Shown here: one piece after another, positions 47,601-57,390 of the stretch
Layout: each line of letters opens with the position of its first letter
Position numbering within the stretch: the stretch's first letter is position 1
Assembly: GCA_002803225.1 (NCBI GenBank)
Contig: NXFV01000374.1
Location: 22,124 to 86,123, forward strand
DNA from: Gamarada debralockiae
Taxonomy: Eukaryota; Ascomycota; Leotiomycetes; Helotiales; Hyphodiscaceae
Reading direction: 5' to 3'
Length of the DNA stretch: 64,000 nucleotides
Position numbers and translations under genes: made by a program
The notes under the pieces: generated by a model
The model's input: the letters and a program-made list of their open reading frames with translations, nothing else
Told to the model about the DNA's origin: nothing
Database searches by the model: none

Positions 47601-48406
47601 TGAGGTGTACCAAAGAAGAAGATAGCCTTAACCGATGTGTAAACTGTTTTGAAACGACTGTTCACGGCAGTTCTGGCACGACGAAGAACCTAATGGTCGT
47701 CAGTCAGCTGTTGAGGGGGGGTGAACGATCATTCACATCTTTCAGTATTAACCCTCCAAGGCTATGAACAATGAAGATTAAGGGGCGCTCAGGATCAGCT
47801 CTCCGACGAGCGTCTAAACTAGTGAGTAGAGACTCGCCGTACGAGAAAATATCAAGCTGCATGGCTGGGCCTTTGAACCAATGTGTGACCCTTGAATCAT
47901 AGCCAAATGTGGCAATCCTAGCGTTGGGAAAGTCATGAGGTAAAAGATCAAAAGGCCAGAAGACCTCGGGCGTTGCTGGCGTTGCAAGTGGCGGTTGAGG
48001 CGAGACTGGCGACTTTAACTCCTTCTTTGAAGAACGACTGAATATTTTGCTCAGTCTTGATGGCTTTTGGGGAGAAGTGGAATTTTCTTCTTGTGGGCCG
48101 AAATATGTGAAGGTTCTATGAGGATGCCCTTGGAGACCATGGATTAGGAAGATGCTATACGAAAGCCTTGTCAGCTAAGGGTATCCAGGTCTTGGATAGT
48201 GACTTCTGGTAAAACGATACTTACTCTACTACAGGTTGAGTGCCTTCAGATAAGATAGTAATGCCATGGTCCCTTATATGTTGCCTATCTCCTGTGCAGC
48301 CTCGTTCTTGAACAGGTGATTGATTAAGGTCAGGCCCGGAAATGGGGTTGATTGGGCTTTGGCCAATGCCTTGCTTAGGACTCTCCATACTGGCCGAAAA
48401 TGGCAT
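44633..48406 (-). CDS. NLR-like protein: alpha/beta-hydrolase, NACHT, ankyrin-like tail
   Basis: My minus-strand model has exons 48225-48406, 47737-48154, 47378-47689, 47160-47331 and 44633-47034, 1161 aa. The N-terminal domain is a lipase/esterase-type alpha/beta hydrolase: DIFLIHGLQGHP and the nucleophile elbow HSLGG near residue 192, with FFGTPHRGG. The central NACHT NTPase has Walker A GKPGSGKST (about 413-421), Walker B ICLFIDALDE (about 521-530) and SSRPE. A helical region with VQFLHQSLKDYL follows. The C-terminus has ankyrin-like helices (LKTLLSEGANPNVLVDQTMTALQL). Fungal STAND/NLR proteins of this type sense non-self and trigger incompatibility or cell death through the N-terminal effector domain; the ligand here is unknown. 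The fourth splice is uncertain: the GTAAGC donor at 47159 keeps frame, whereas the better-placed GTGAGT at 47079 does not. The gene sits inside a repeat-bounded island. Confidence 0.85.
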
Positions 48407-48629
48407 TTACATAAGGTCTAGGGTCCTGGACCGTGAAAGAAGCCAGATGATGAGGGATGAGGTTGTGAGGTTTTCGAAGGCGCTTACAGCCGCTCCGCGT
48501 TTCGATGCAACGAAGGAGCTCGGCCCCCAATCAGCTGAAATGCGACCCAATTAGCAGGGTCTCCAGGCCAGGCTGGTTTTCGATAAGGCGATAAGGCATT
48601 ACTAACTCTCCCCCCCTAATGAAAGGTTA

Positions 48630-48770
48630 CTTCGTACAGGCCGTATCTCTACTAAAAAGGGGGTACTGACCAATAGAACTTCGAAGTTTTACTACTTCTT
48701 ACTACATTAGGTCTAAATAGATCTGAGAAGCTTAGATACTAAAGGCAAGACTGATATGGCCTGTACGAAG
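48630..48770. mobile_element. 141-bp MITE nested in a transposon terminal repeat
   Basis: The ends are perfect inverted repeats, CTTCGTACAGGCC at 48630-48642 and GGCCTGTACGAAG at 48758-48770. The MITE is flanked by TA at 48628-48629 and 48771-48772. The other arm of the host transposon shows the uninterrupted site (GGTTAAATTACG), so the insertion and its TA duplication can be read directly. No coding capacity. Mobilisation by a Tc1/mariner transposase in trans is expected from the TA duplication. Confidence 0.88.
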
Positions 48771-48979
48771 TAAATTACGCAAATTTGTCACTGAAATCAC
48801 GATATATTACAAGGGTCTTTGACCAACCAGAGCCCTCTATTTATCACCCGATTTTCGTCGCGCGATCATTCTGCTAGGCAGAATATCACGCCACTACGTG
48901 GTGGTGTGCCATCTGATATGCCCCGAAAAATGAAGCTATTCCTGCTTCTAGGTACTCTATACTTATCAATTATTATAAT

Positions 48980-50038
48980 ATGAATTCATCACAAGAAATA
49001 CAGCACCCTTCAATTAATTTGCCTGCCTCCCAGCAGTCTACACAGTCCTGGGACTCGCAAAATGGCCCTCGACCCGGTGAAGAATCGCCATTTTGGCAGC
49101 TTTATATTCCACACCTATCCCAGCTATCAACGCCATCACTGCCTTCAACAATTCCTGATTCACAGGTCTCGCAGGCCTCGCAGGTCTCGCAGGAGCCGCA
49201 AGTTATTCAAAAGCCAATAATTCCTAATTTGCAGGAGTCGCAGGAGTCCTCTGGCCTGCCTGCCCTCCCGCACACGCCACTGAATAAGGAGGACTCCACA
49301 CGACGCGTAGCGACTGAATTCGAATTAAGACTGCCCTCGACTTTAATATACCTCACTCTGCTATTCGACGAAAATACAAGGTTACGGAGAAACAGATATA
49401 ATTAGCATGTATTACACGGGTGACTCCAACCCATGGTGGAGGTGCAAGGCCGAAGATATCAACGCCGCAGCGTGCACGTCTTAAGCAGTGGCTACTCGCG
49501 GCGCCAACCTATAGGCACGTCCCATTTCATTATATCCCTGGTTTGCACTAGAGCTATAGCTTAATTACGGAGAAGAAGCAATTCATACCGCTTTTAAGTC
49601 ATTAGGCTATGGCCGCCGGGTCTCAAAAAGGAATGGGGCACGATGAATTCTCATAAGTACGACTATATTATCCTCGAGGAGATCGAATACTACTTCCGCA
49701 TAAGCCAAGAACTCGAGGGAAAGCACTTTATATAGATGCAAGATAACGCTTCCTGCCACCGATCGTATGAGACGCAAGAGAACCTTGCTCAGCATAGGAT
49801 TCCCTTTATTCTATAGCCTCAGTACTTTCCTGACTTGAATATTATAGAGCATGTGTGGAGTTGGATGAAAAGGTATATTCAAGGGCGTTATTTCATGGCT
49901 TATTACAATGCTGCGAATATTCCTTTACGTACTCTCAAACGTATTATACTAGAAGCTTGGAATGCAGTGCCTAATAGTTATATTCAGACGCTTTTTAACT
50001 CCTTCAATAATCGCTGCCGCGCTGTAATTGCAGCTTAG
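48980..50038 (+). pseudogene. Tc1/mariner transposase with internal deletion
   Basis: The N-terminal frame at 48980-49405 contains a Gln/Ser-rich leader with a 9-nt tandem repeat (CAGGTCTCG units, 49162-49200). Then, in shifted frames, come helix-turn-helix-like pieces (RRKYKVTEKQI, GGGARPKISTPQRARLKQWLL). The sequence then jumps to the end of the catalytic part: YDYIILEEIEYYF, MQDNASCHRSYET (the DNAxxH region of the DDE domain) and PDLNIIEHVWSWMK, with an open C-terminus to 50038. The first catalytic Asp region is missing, so the element cannot make an active enzyme. Two expected Trp codons are TAG, at 49733-49735 (before MQDNASCH) and at 49814-49816 (before PQY). Confidence 0.8.
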
Positions 50039-50152
50039 GGTGGGCCGATAAGGTACTAAAAATAAGAAGGCGGTCCGGTTATAGACCCTTGTAATATATG
50101 GTGATTTCAGTGGCAAATTTGCGTAATTTAACCTTTCATTAGGGGGGAGAGT

Positions 50153-50421
50153 ATAAATCTATCCCAGTGAGAGTCCAATTTGGGGCCCCTAGGAACCGGT
50201 TTGGGCTCCCTCCGTGCGGTCATTAAAACTTGACGAAATAGACAAAGAGTGGATACTGCTCAGGAGTCACTTAAATTCTGATCTGGGTCTGCTCCGGGTT
50301 GTACTCAGGGTCTGCTCAGGGTCTGGGTGAGGAGAGCTGAGCCGAGGGTGGTTAGCGCCTGAGTAGAAGCGGCGAGCTTACTAACCGACCTTGGGACAAA
50401 GAAAAAAAAAGTTGTGTTCAA
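50153..50421. repeat. right poly-A / GCTCAGG array of a possible large element
   Basis: Contains TTTGGGCTCCCT, then GCTCAGG at 50258-50264 and 50314-50320 with ACTCAGG and CTGAGCC variants, and ends in AAAGAAAAAAAAAGTTG. The poly-A and GCTCAGG parts mirror the left array at 43031-43340, while the GGGCTCCC part is in the same orientation. The relation is diverged. Confidence 0.4.
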
Positions 50422-51448
50422 ACTACCGAAGTAATCGGTATGCGCATGTCACATGACATCCAATTTATTTCATCTAGGATTTTATACGGGTAATTTTTAT
50501 TCCAGCTTGGGTTGCTTTGGTTGTTGGGATCATCTGTTACCTTGTTCTACGAGATATAGTTTGGGAAATCTCAGTTTAGTTCTGAGGCCACTGCAGCAGG
50601 ATTGAATAAGGTCGTTCAAATGAGCAGGTATCTCCAAGAGATTCATAAGGGCAAGGAGCTGGTCAGCAATGACTATTGGTTATCCAAATAAAGAACATGC
50701 TAGAAATCACAACGCATCGTTCTCGTCGACCACTATACTTCCCCAACTTAGAGTTGTTGCGAGGTCATAATTATAGAATGTGAAAGCAGCTTGACATTTA
50801 GAGAGTACTGATCCTAGGGTTATATATACAGCGTAGTGACTCATACCCTAGGCAACAGTACCAAGTGGGGTTATGACTCAGGTGTCATGTTCCAACAAGA
50901 GGTCACTCTACCCTTAGCTGTTTTGACATAAGACTTTAGATATATATTCTTCACAGGTGCCACAAAAGCTCTGCGGATGAGCAATCAGAATTGGAGAGGC
51001 TCAGCGAAGTCGACATACCACCAATTTTGTAGTCGAATTCCAGATACTAGGCACCGTACGAGAAGGGAGTCACAAGGTAAGATTTTTCTGGGCAATGGTA
51101 TTTGTTTTTCCTTCTCCAGATTGATGTGGCATTTTGTTTCGGACGAGTGAACACTGTAAAGCAGTGCCATTGCACAGCACAGTCATGTCTCTCGGCTAAT
51201 ATGTCAGGCGCTCTGCTCTGCAGTTGTGGTTGGGCAGAAATCCTACGTTGCATGCGATATTTCGTTTTTATTGGCTGAACGTGGACCCCTGTCAATTTGA
51301 GATCATGACACTTTCAAGGTGGTGTGATTCAAATCAGAAACTTGTACTTATATATAAGAAGTCGTAACACAGAACTGAGATGACCTACAAGGTCTTGCGA
51401 ATCAGGAAATAATCATATCAACTTTAGCTCAGAAATATTTATCCAAAG
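50422..51448. other. intergenic, probable promoter of the ankyrin gene
   Basis: No coding feature supported. The minus-strand frames at 50985-51295 have no motifs. Confidence 0.45.
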
Positions 51449-52408
51449 ATGGACATTGTCACAACTCTCAGTCCTCTAGCTCTAAAGCTAGCAACCAACT
51501 ACCTCAGCAATAAGACAGCAGACCCAACTGAAGAGCTCGCAGTCGAAGCTGCCTCGAAAAACAATACACACAACCTGGAGGGCATTCTCGATAAGGATCC
51601 ATCAGTTGACCGCGTTCCCGCTCTCGTGGCCGCAGCTGCTGCTGGCCGAATAGATGCTTTAGATATCTTACTCAACTCACCAACCTCCTCGCGCTCACAT
51701 AAACATCATCATCGTCATTCTAATGTCACGGAAGACACTCAAAAGCAATGGCTCAACTCCTGGTGCAGTGGGACGACTCCTCTCTTAGCAGCGGTCAAGA
51801 GCAAGCATGCGAAATCGACCAACTTTCTTCTAGAATCCGGCGCCGATCCTGATCTCTGCCTCAAAAAAGGCTCTACAGCACTTCAGATAGCCGCGAAAGC
51901 AGGAGATCTAGATATTGTACGAAGCCTGCTATCCTTTGGTGCAGACGTTGATTGGAGGGATTCGGCTGGTGACACGGCGCTCATCATCGCATCACGTTGG
52001 GGCCACCCCGATGTAGTGCATTGCTTGTTGGAGAATGGAGCTGATGTAAATGCAAGGAATGCCAAAGGCGGGACAGCATTACTAGTCGCGGCGAGGCATG
52101 ATTGTGTAGAGGTTCTGGAGTTGCTGTTGAAGAAAGGTGCGGATGTCCATGCTAGGGATAGGAAAGGATTGGGTGTCTTGCACCGGGCGGTAGAAGGGAA
52201 GTGGTTGGTTGAGCAAGTGCCAGCTAGGGTCAAGGCGGAGATGTTGAAGGTTTTGTTGAAAGCTGGCGCGGATCCGAGGGTTAAGGACGGCCAAGGAAAG
52301 ACAGCGGCGCAGAAGGTTGGATGGATGGAGGGCGGAGATACTTTGAGGAAGTTGTTGGATAGGAGGGATCGTGAGATTAGGTATAAGGATCGAGAACACG
52401 CTAAATAG
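51449..52408 (+). CDS. ankyrin-repeat protein
   Basis: A single exon of 319 aa. After an N-terminal helical segment (TLSPLALKLATNYLSNK) come ankyrin units. The first is degenerate (PALVAAAAAGRIDALDILLNS). A His-rich loop (SHKHHHRHSN) and WCSGTTPLLAAVKSKHAKSTNFLLESGADPDL follow, then four regular copies of the GxTAL-hydrophobic-LLxxGADV pattern up to ADPRVKDGQGKTAAQ. Ankyrin arrays bind partner proteins; there is no attached enzymatic or NACHT domain and no membrane span. It lies about 1 kb from the NLR-bearing island and about 0.5 kb from a decayed NLR/UBL-type gene, so it may belong to the same rapidly changing repertoire, but it could also be an ordinary small ankyrin protein. The start ccaaagATGG is the first ATG. 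Confidence 0.85.
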   Translation: MDIVTTLSPLALKLATNYLSNKTADPTEELAVEAASKNNTHNLEGILDKDPSVDRVPALVAAAAAGRIDALDILLNSPTSSRSHKHHHRHSNVTEDTQKQWLNSWCSGTTPLLAAVKSKHAKSTNFLLESGADPDLCLKKGSTALQIAAKAGDLDIVRSLLSFGADVDWRDSAGDTALIIASRWGHPDVVHCLLENGADVNARNAKGGTALLVAARHDCVEVLELLLKKGADVHARDRKGLGVLHRAVEGKWLVEQVPARVKAEMLKVLLKAGADPRVKDGQGKTAAQKVGWMEGGDTLRKLLDRRDREIRYKDREHAK

Positions 52409-52928
52409 CTGGCACGAAGAAGTACAAATTGAGAATAGAGTGTTCAAGGTTACGTTTTCTTGCTGAAGCTTTTGTCCTTCCCTTTACAAGAGCCTTTGTA
52501 TTTTGCGAATAGTGTTGAAATTTGAGCCTGCGAAATCTCCAGACGTGTCATGGGAGCGGTATTTGTAAAGGGAGTTGAAGTACACCGGCAATAAATTTCG
52601 TAAAGAGCTCTTTGTGTAGCTCCTTTAATTTGTATTCTCCGAAATCTCTCAAAGGTTGAAAGGCACCACTCGATAAGGACACAGACAACAATCTTCCTCC
52701 TTGCAGTTTAGCTCTAGGAGAGGCATCCTGACAAATCTTGGTGATGAAAGATCACCAACCATTATTTGTGCTATGATTGGGTCCATAACGACGTCGAGGA
52801 GGTACTGGAGAGAGGAGATTCGTGTAGATAATCTTGGGCTCAGCCTGGATTCGCTGCTTCAGTCCATAAAATTCTCATCTCGTCGTCTCCAAGCCTCTCT
52901 TCTCGTCCGGTCCTCCCTCCTGAGATAA
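52409..52928. other. intergenic, nothing recognised
   Basis: 3' flank of the ankyrin gene and end of the decayed minus-strand gene; short frames only. Confidence 0.4.
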
Positions 52929-54756
52929 TTACTCACGCTCATGAGCTCCGCGTATCGCCTCTAGCAACCGAGTTTCTACTCGGTCCGGATGTCTGTGCAA
53001 GACGATGGCTGCAGTCTGGGCGACAGAACGGAGCGGATAGCGGCCGAGACCGAATCTTTCAGCATCGACATCGATTTTACCCGCTTGATATACTGCCGCA
53101 ACCGGATCCAATTCTGGCACGTTTGGGAAATCACCACGGGGAGATTCGGCCACATAACAAGGTACAGAACTATCATCTCTATATCGCAGCTCCTTGGAGT
53201 ACAAGTACTCTTGTAAATTAGGGTAATACGTCTTGCGGTGTTCTCCGATGGATGGGGAATTTACTTTCGAGATCGCAGATTCTTAAGATGATTAAGGCCG
53301 CCATCATCGTTACTAGAGTGCTGGAGTTCGGTATCCTTTGAAGCTTCGGTTAACAGCTCCTTAAGATTGGCCCGCTTTGATTGAAGCATTTCTTCATTAA
53401 ACCAAACTTCGCATGCGGCACTGAGATCATTAGCTAAATTTCAACCGTTTCAAGAAATGATGAGCATGTAACCATCCATATGTTACCTTCTCTTGATGCA
53501 TTTATATGAACGGTTGACGGGCAGCCAGGACGAGGACGTCATCAGTTTGGGGAGTGACCATTGCCATAGTAATCTTCATGTCTGGGAGTACCTCCCAAGT
53601 GCCTGCGTCTAGAGTTCGACGAGTGTTTCGTGGATCAAGTAACTGCTACTGATTCTTCTCGACCAATCGCTTTCCTCTTTCTTCCGGAATCTCGCTCTGA
53701 CCACTGCTTCGACCATCTGCCCGATGAGTTAGCGGTCTTCTTATCCATTCACGTCGAATAAGCTTACAGCAAAGTCAAACCCAGGGCCAACGGTGATAGG
53801 CCGTCCGAGAGCGTCTTCAAGACACGTTGGCTTTTGAAACCATGTGTGGTATGTATCGGGCCTGGGTGGACTCGACTGTAACACCACCACTATATTGTAT
53901 ATCTCGCGGTCTTTGGTTGTTCAGAGTTAAGTCCGTCACTACTGGAAAGTGCAGCAACCTTAAACTAAAGAAATGTCAACGCTTGCTATGTTTTGAATGC
54001 AACGACTGGTAGGCAGTCTATTTTCTGTGGAACATTTCCGAGACTGTGCAGCACCTCTCTGAAAGAGCTGCAAATTGTTTGATACTTCACTGGAACATTT
54101 AGATGGTCTCCACTCGGATAGCCCCTGTGCCTTCAGTAACTTGGTCTCGAACATCTAACGCGGCTTCTTTTGTGTCGTCAACGCGAAGGCTATGATCTGA
54201 CATCCTGCTTTGAATATTTTCGAGATTCTGCTTGGCGATTCGTTCAGCTTTGGAGGCACGTTTCCCGGAAGCATTGTTCAATATCAAATTCGGGACGAGA
54301 AATGACGAAGCTTCACATCTGATAAAACCCAATCAACATATTGATGCTACCAACATATCCTGCCAGCTCTGACCTCCACTTGGCGATGAGGTCTGCCTTA
54401 TTCGTCATTCTCCATCGGATTTTAAAAGCGGCATCTTTCACCATCTCCGCAGACTGCTTTTAACTGAGGCTTGCATCGTAATACTTCACATTCGCAAGAA
54501 ATCCTCGCAAAGGCTCCTGCCAGGTCATTGCAGCCTTTGGGATAGCATTTGCGATCTCCTCTAGACCTTCGACGGGCTCGAGAGTGGCAACTTGCTCAAG
54601 AGCGGTCTTGAGAGAAAGAAGCTCGATGCTGATGTGCTGATACTCGTGAGCGGAGCCACCAACCTCGCGTAAGGCTAGGCTGATTCCAAGAATCAAAGAT
54701 ATGGCGGCGACAAAGTCGCCGACTGAGTAGCCCAATAACATTGCTGCGAGTTGCAA
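52929..54756 (-). pseudogene. decayed gene with NLR/SesA-like N-terminus and ubiquitin-like segment
   Basis: Minus-strand remnants in order: 54756-54460 is open and reads LGYSVGDFVAAISLILGISLALREVGG...YQHISIELLSLKTALEQV. This matches the N-terminal helical domain common to fungal NACHT-associated and pigment-cluster L-type proteins. After a TAA the match continues (IRWRMTNKADLIAKWRSELAGYVGSINMLIG), stops again, then shows SKAERIAKQNLENIQSRM and, near 53830-53780, KPTCLEDALGRPITVGPGFDFA, the start of the ubiquitin-like region found after this domain in the family. A polar C-terminal part ends at 52929. At least three in-frame stops and frame shifts separate these pieces, so no full product is expected. 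The family call rests on motif memory. Confidence 0.65.
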
Positions 54757-55215
54757 GAGGGTTCATATCGAGGTGGCTGGGCGAGCACCAGCACAAGACG
54801 AAGACCACGACGAGATGCAGGCAATTAAGCGACCAGAGTCCCCCTGTAACCGCTTTGTCCAGGGCCATTAGCGTCTTGTCAGCCGTGTTGCAAGGCTGTT
54901 GGACCTGGTGGAGAGCGTACGGAAACATCAAGGGTGCATTTTCATTGATTTAGTATTGCTTCGACTTGATATCATCAGTGATGCCCCTTTCCATTTCATG
55001 CCCACTGCCCATTGCGCACTTTGTGTTGCCTTGTACTGTGTTCGAAAGGGCAGACCGACAGATGTTTGTTTCATTGGGCGGGCTGATCGGCAGCCTTGCA
55101 ATGCCCCGCCTCCCAATTATTACAAAACCGATGATTTCTCTCTCCCACTTTCCTCCTCAACAACTTTCTTTTATTTCTCGAAGTCTATATACCCATATCT
55201 TCCCAAATTATCAAC
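54757..55215. other. promoter region of the next gene
   Basis: Contains the start side of the decayed minus-strand gene and a CT-rich stretch directly before ATG 55216. No further gene. Confidence 0.4.
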
Positions 55216-56277
55216 ATGACAGAAGCTACATCTGCAGATATTAAAGCGATCCTCGACAGCTACGAGCCGCCCGAAGCCGAGTTTAACGTCCCCGCGACCC
55301 TCGACAGCGAAACAAAATACAAATCTGAGCCAGTACCCTACTCTTACATCCAAACCCCATCTCGCACAATTAAAACCACACATATCGATATCGCACCTCT
55401 AATTTCGAATGCCGGTGTACGAGGACTGGTCACGAACGTGGCGCATGGCACCTTCCACTCCCAACCTGCCTGTCTCATCGTCTTCTCCTTCTCCCTCCGC
55501 TCTGGAGGTCACGGCTTCCGATTTAAAAATGCAAACGTCAAAATTACCTTCGCGAAACATCCTTCAGCACCCTCCACCGAATTAAACCCCGCAATCCTCA
55601 AATTTGCACCGCGAAAGATCTTCGGTCTGCCCACTGTCGAGGGCAAGAGAAATCGCATCGGCGGCGAGATCTCGCTGCAAGTCCCCGCAGGACCGCTGAC
55701 AGTGGGGCCGACAATAGGTGGCGAGAGGGAGTCAGAATATGAGAAGGAACACCGCTTTAAGACAGTGGGGAATTATTGGAGTTCGAAACACGGGACGGAT
55801 TGGGATATTGTGTATTGGGAGGTAAAGGAGAACAAAAAGACCAAACATGGGATACCGGATAGGTTGAATGTTGCTGTCGTGGTGGAAAGTGGAGGCACAT
55901 TTACAGCCAGCGTCGAGGTCACAGTTGATACGCCCATTGCGAACGGCGTGTTTGCATTCCCTTGGTCGAAGAATAGCCCTGTTGTGTTTGCGCCGGGGGT
56001 GTTGATGGGCAAACAGCCGAGGACCATGAAGTTTGACGAGCTGACAGATGCGGACTGGAGATCTATGATTCCTTATGAGGATGAGTGGGAAAACAAATTT
56101 ACAGAGGAGACGTTGAGGAGTGTAGCGCGAACCTCTGTGCCAGGGTCAGCTGGCCAAGTGGCTGCTGCAGCTCTGGCAAAGACTGAAAGCCAAGTTGCGG
56201 GAGGTGAGGGGCTCAGCACGGTTCACTATAAGATTGATATGGAGCCGCCAGAGGTAGAGGAGAGTGATGATCGTTGA
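55216..56277 (+). CDS. conserved fungal protein of unknown function
   Basis: One exon, 353 aa, with clean coding composition and context atcaacATGA. No signal peptide or membrane span. The protein looks mostly beta-rich: VRGLVTNVAHGTFHSQPACLIVFSFSLRS, HGFRFKNANVKITFA, then GGEISLQVPAGPLTVGPTIGGERESEYEKEHRFKTVGN, DWDIVYWEVKENKKTKHGIP and NVAVVVESGGTFTASVEVTVDTP. The repeated strand-like pattern suggests one or two beta-sandwich domains. The C-terminal 80 residues are charged and probably flexible. Proteins of this type occur in many ascomycetes without an assigned role. I see no catalytic residues and do not name a function. Confidence 0.75.
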   Translation: MTEATSADIKAILDSYEPPEAEFNVPATLDSETKYKSEPVPYSYIQTPSRTIKTTHIDIAPLISNAGVRGLVTNVAHGTFHSQPACLIVFSFSLRSGGHGFRFKNANVKITFAKHPSAPSTELNPAILKFAPRKIFGLPTVEGKRNRIGGEISLQVPAGPLTVGPTIGGERESEYEKEHRFKTVGNYWSSKHGTDWDIVYWEVKENKKTKHGIPDRLNVAVVVESGGTFTASVEVTVDTPIANGVFAFPWSKNSPVVFAPGVLMGKQPRTMKFDELTDADWRSMIPYEDEWENKFTEETLRSVARTSVPGSAGQVAAAALAKTESQVAGGEGLSTVHYKIDMEPPEVEESDDR

Positions 56278-56685
56278 TGACTTGACATAATCTGGGTTGG
56301 CGTTGAATAACATGAGCTGACGATGCGAGTGTGCTAAAACTTCAAAGTTGGAGTATGAAAGGAGGATATCAAAATTGATTTGAACTCTGTTATACATTCG
56401 AAAACAAAGCTCTGACCCTCCAACGTCTTAAAATGCACACTTGAACTCCTCCACTGCTCCATTATTGACCCGCCGTTATTCATTGAGCTGGATTTCTTTC
56501 TACCATCATCTCCCATTTCAATTTTGACCTACATCGATCCTCAATTTGTCTTCTTCCCATTTGCCTTCTCATTTCCATTGACCTGTGCTATCTACGCTTT
56601 CTCAACTTTCACAGCCTTAGGCCTAAATCATCTCTTCAGCATTTATTCAATCCGCCCAAAAACACCACACCAACAAAGGATTCAC
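56278..56685. other. convergent 3' flanks
   Basis: Lies between the stop at 56277 and the minus-strand gene ending at 56686. No further gene. Confidence 0.4.
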
Positions 56686-57201
56686 TTACAGAGCATCAAC
56701 AACTTTCTTTTTCTCGTGTCCATGCGTCGTCTGCGACTCCCCCATCTTATCCGTAATTCCCTCACCAAACATCCACAACGCCGGCATCAGCGCAAAAACA
56801 ACCAATCCCAGTAAACCCTCAACAATATCCACCCCGCCCGTTCTCCAAGCCCAGCCTCCCCATCCCTCTTTATAAATCACCAAGCCAGCCACCAGATCTG
56901 CCAAGATCATGAAGAACAATCCCATCAGTCCAATCGCCAATCGAAACCCCACGACACGAGGGATCTCATAATACTGGATCAAGAGTCGGGAAATGAGCAC
57001 CACGGCAAGTAGATTGAGCGGGAAGAACAGGGAGTTGGACAAATGGAGTGCGAGGTTAGGAGAAGAGCGGAGATAGGTGAGACCCGAGGATAACAGGAAG
57101 GTGAGCGTGCAGTAGACGAATGAGATTCGGATTATGAAGAGAGCGAGCGCGATGTCCCACATTAACTCGAAGACTGAAGCGGAGGTTTCGAAGAGGATCA
57201 T
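56686..57201 (-). CDS. small integral membrane protein of unknown function
   Basis: The open frame extends up to 57390, but I prefer the ATG at 57201 (171 aa), because the hydrophobic part begins just after it; the longer form would be 234 aa with a polar basic leader. Four to five membrane spans are visible: FELMWDIALALFIIRISFVYC, FPLNLLAVVLISRLLIQ, FRLAIGLMGLFFMILADLVAGLVIY and VEGLLGLVVFALMPALWMF, followed by a short charged tail. The layout recalls a small family of ascomycete four-span proteins with the pattern ARxAMGxxAFxLLxxAE; the function is unknown. Which start is used cannot be settled from the sequence. Confidence 0.6.
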   Translation of the reverse strand: MILFETSASVFELMWDIALALFIIRISFVYCTLTFLLSSGLTYLRSSPNLALHLSNSLFFPLNLLAVVLISRLLIQYYEIPRVVGFRLAIGLMGLFFMILADLVAGLVIYKEGWGGWAWRTGGVDIVEGLLGLVVFALMPALWMFGEGITDKMGESQTTHGHEKKKVVDAL

Positions 57202-57390
57202 GTTTGCGGATGGTAGAATTAATCTCGGGAGTGCCGGATAGGGATTCTTTGTGTTCTGCGTTTTTGCGTTTCCTCCAAGGATTGAGCTTTTTCTGACGGA
57301 AGAATGAATTTGAGTGGCGATTTTCCAATTTGAGATTGAAGTAAAGTATGAATTAATGAGAGACAACATATTACTCGGGGATAAATTCAC

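Larger units (their letters stand above)
48605..50152. mobile_element. defective Tc1/mariner-type transposon with long terminal inverted repeats
   Basis: The left end begins ACTCTCCCCCCCTAATG at 48605; the right end, read on the minus strand from 50152, begins ACTCTCCCCCCTAATG. After a MITE insertion in the left copy, the repeats continue as AAATTACGCAAATTTG and ATATATTACAAGGGTCT in both arms with few mismatches, so the inverted repeats are at least 70 bp. Total length is 1548 bp including the MITE. Inside are the remains of a Tc1/mariner-superfamily transposase. TA appears next to the left end and near the right end, so the target duplication is probable but not exact. Confidence 0.8.

Noticed and set aside
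43031..50421. island as a Starship-type giant element
   Set aside because: Far too small and no tyrosine recombinase (captain) gene seen.
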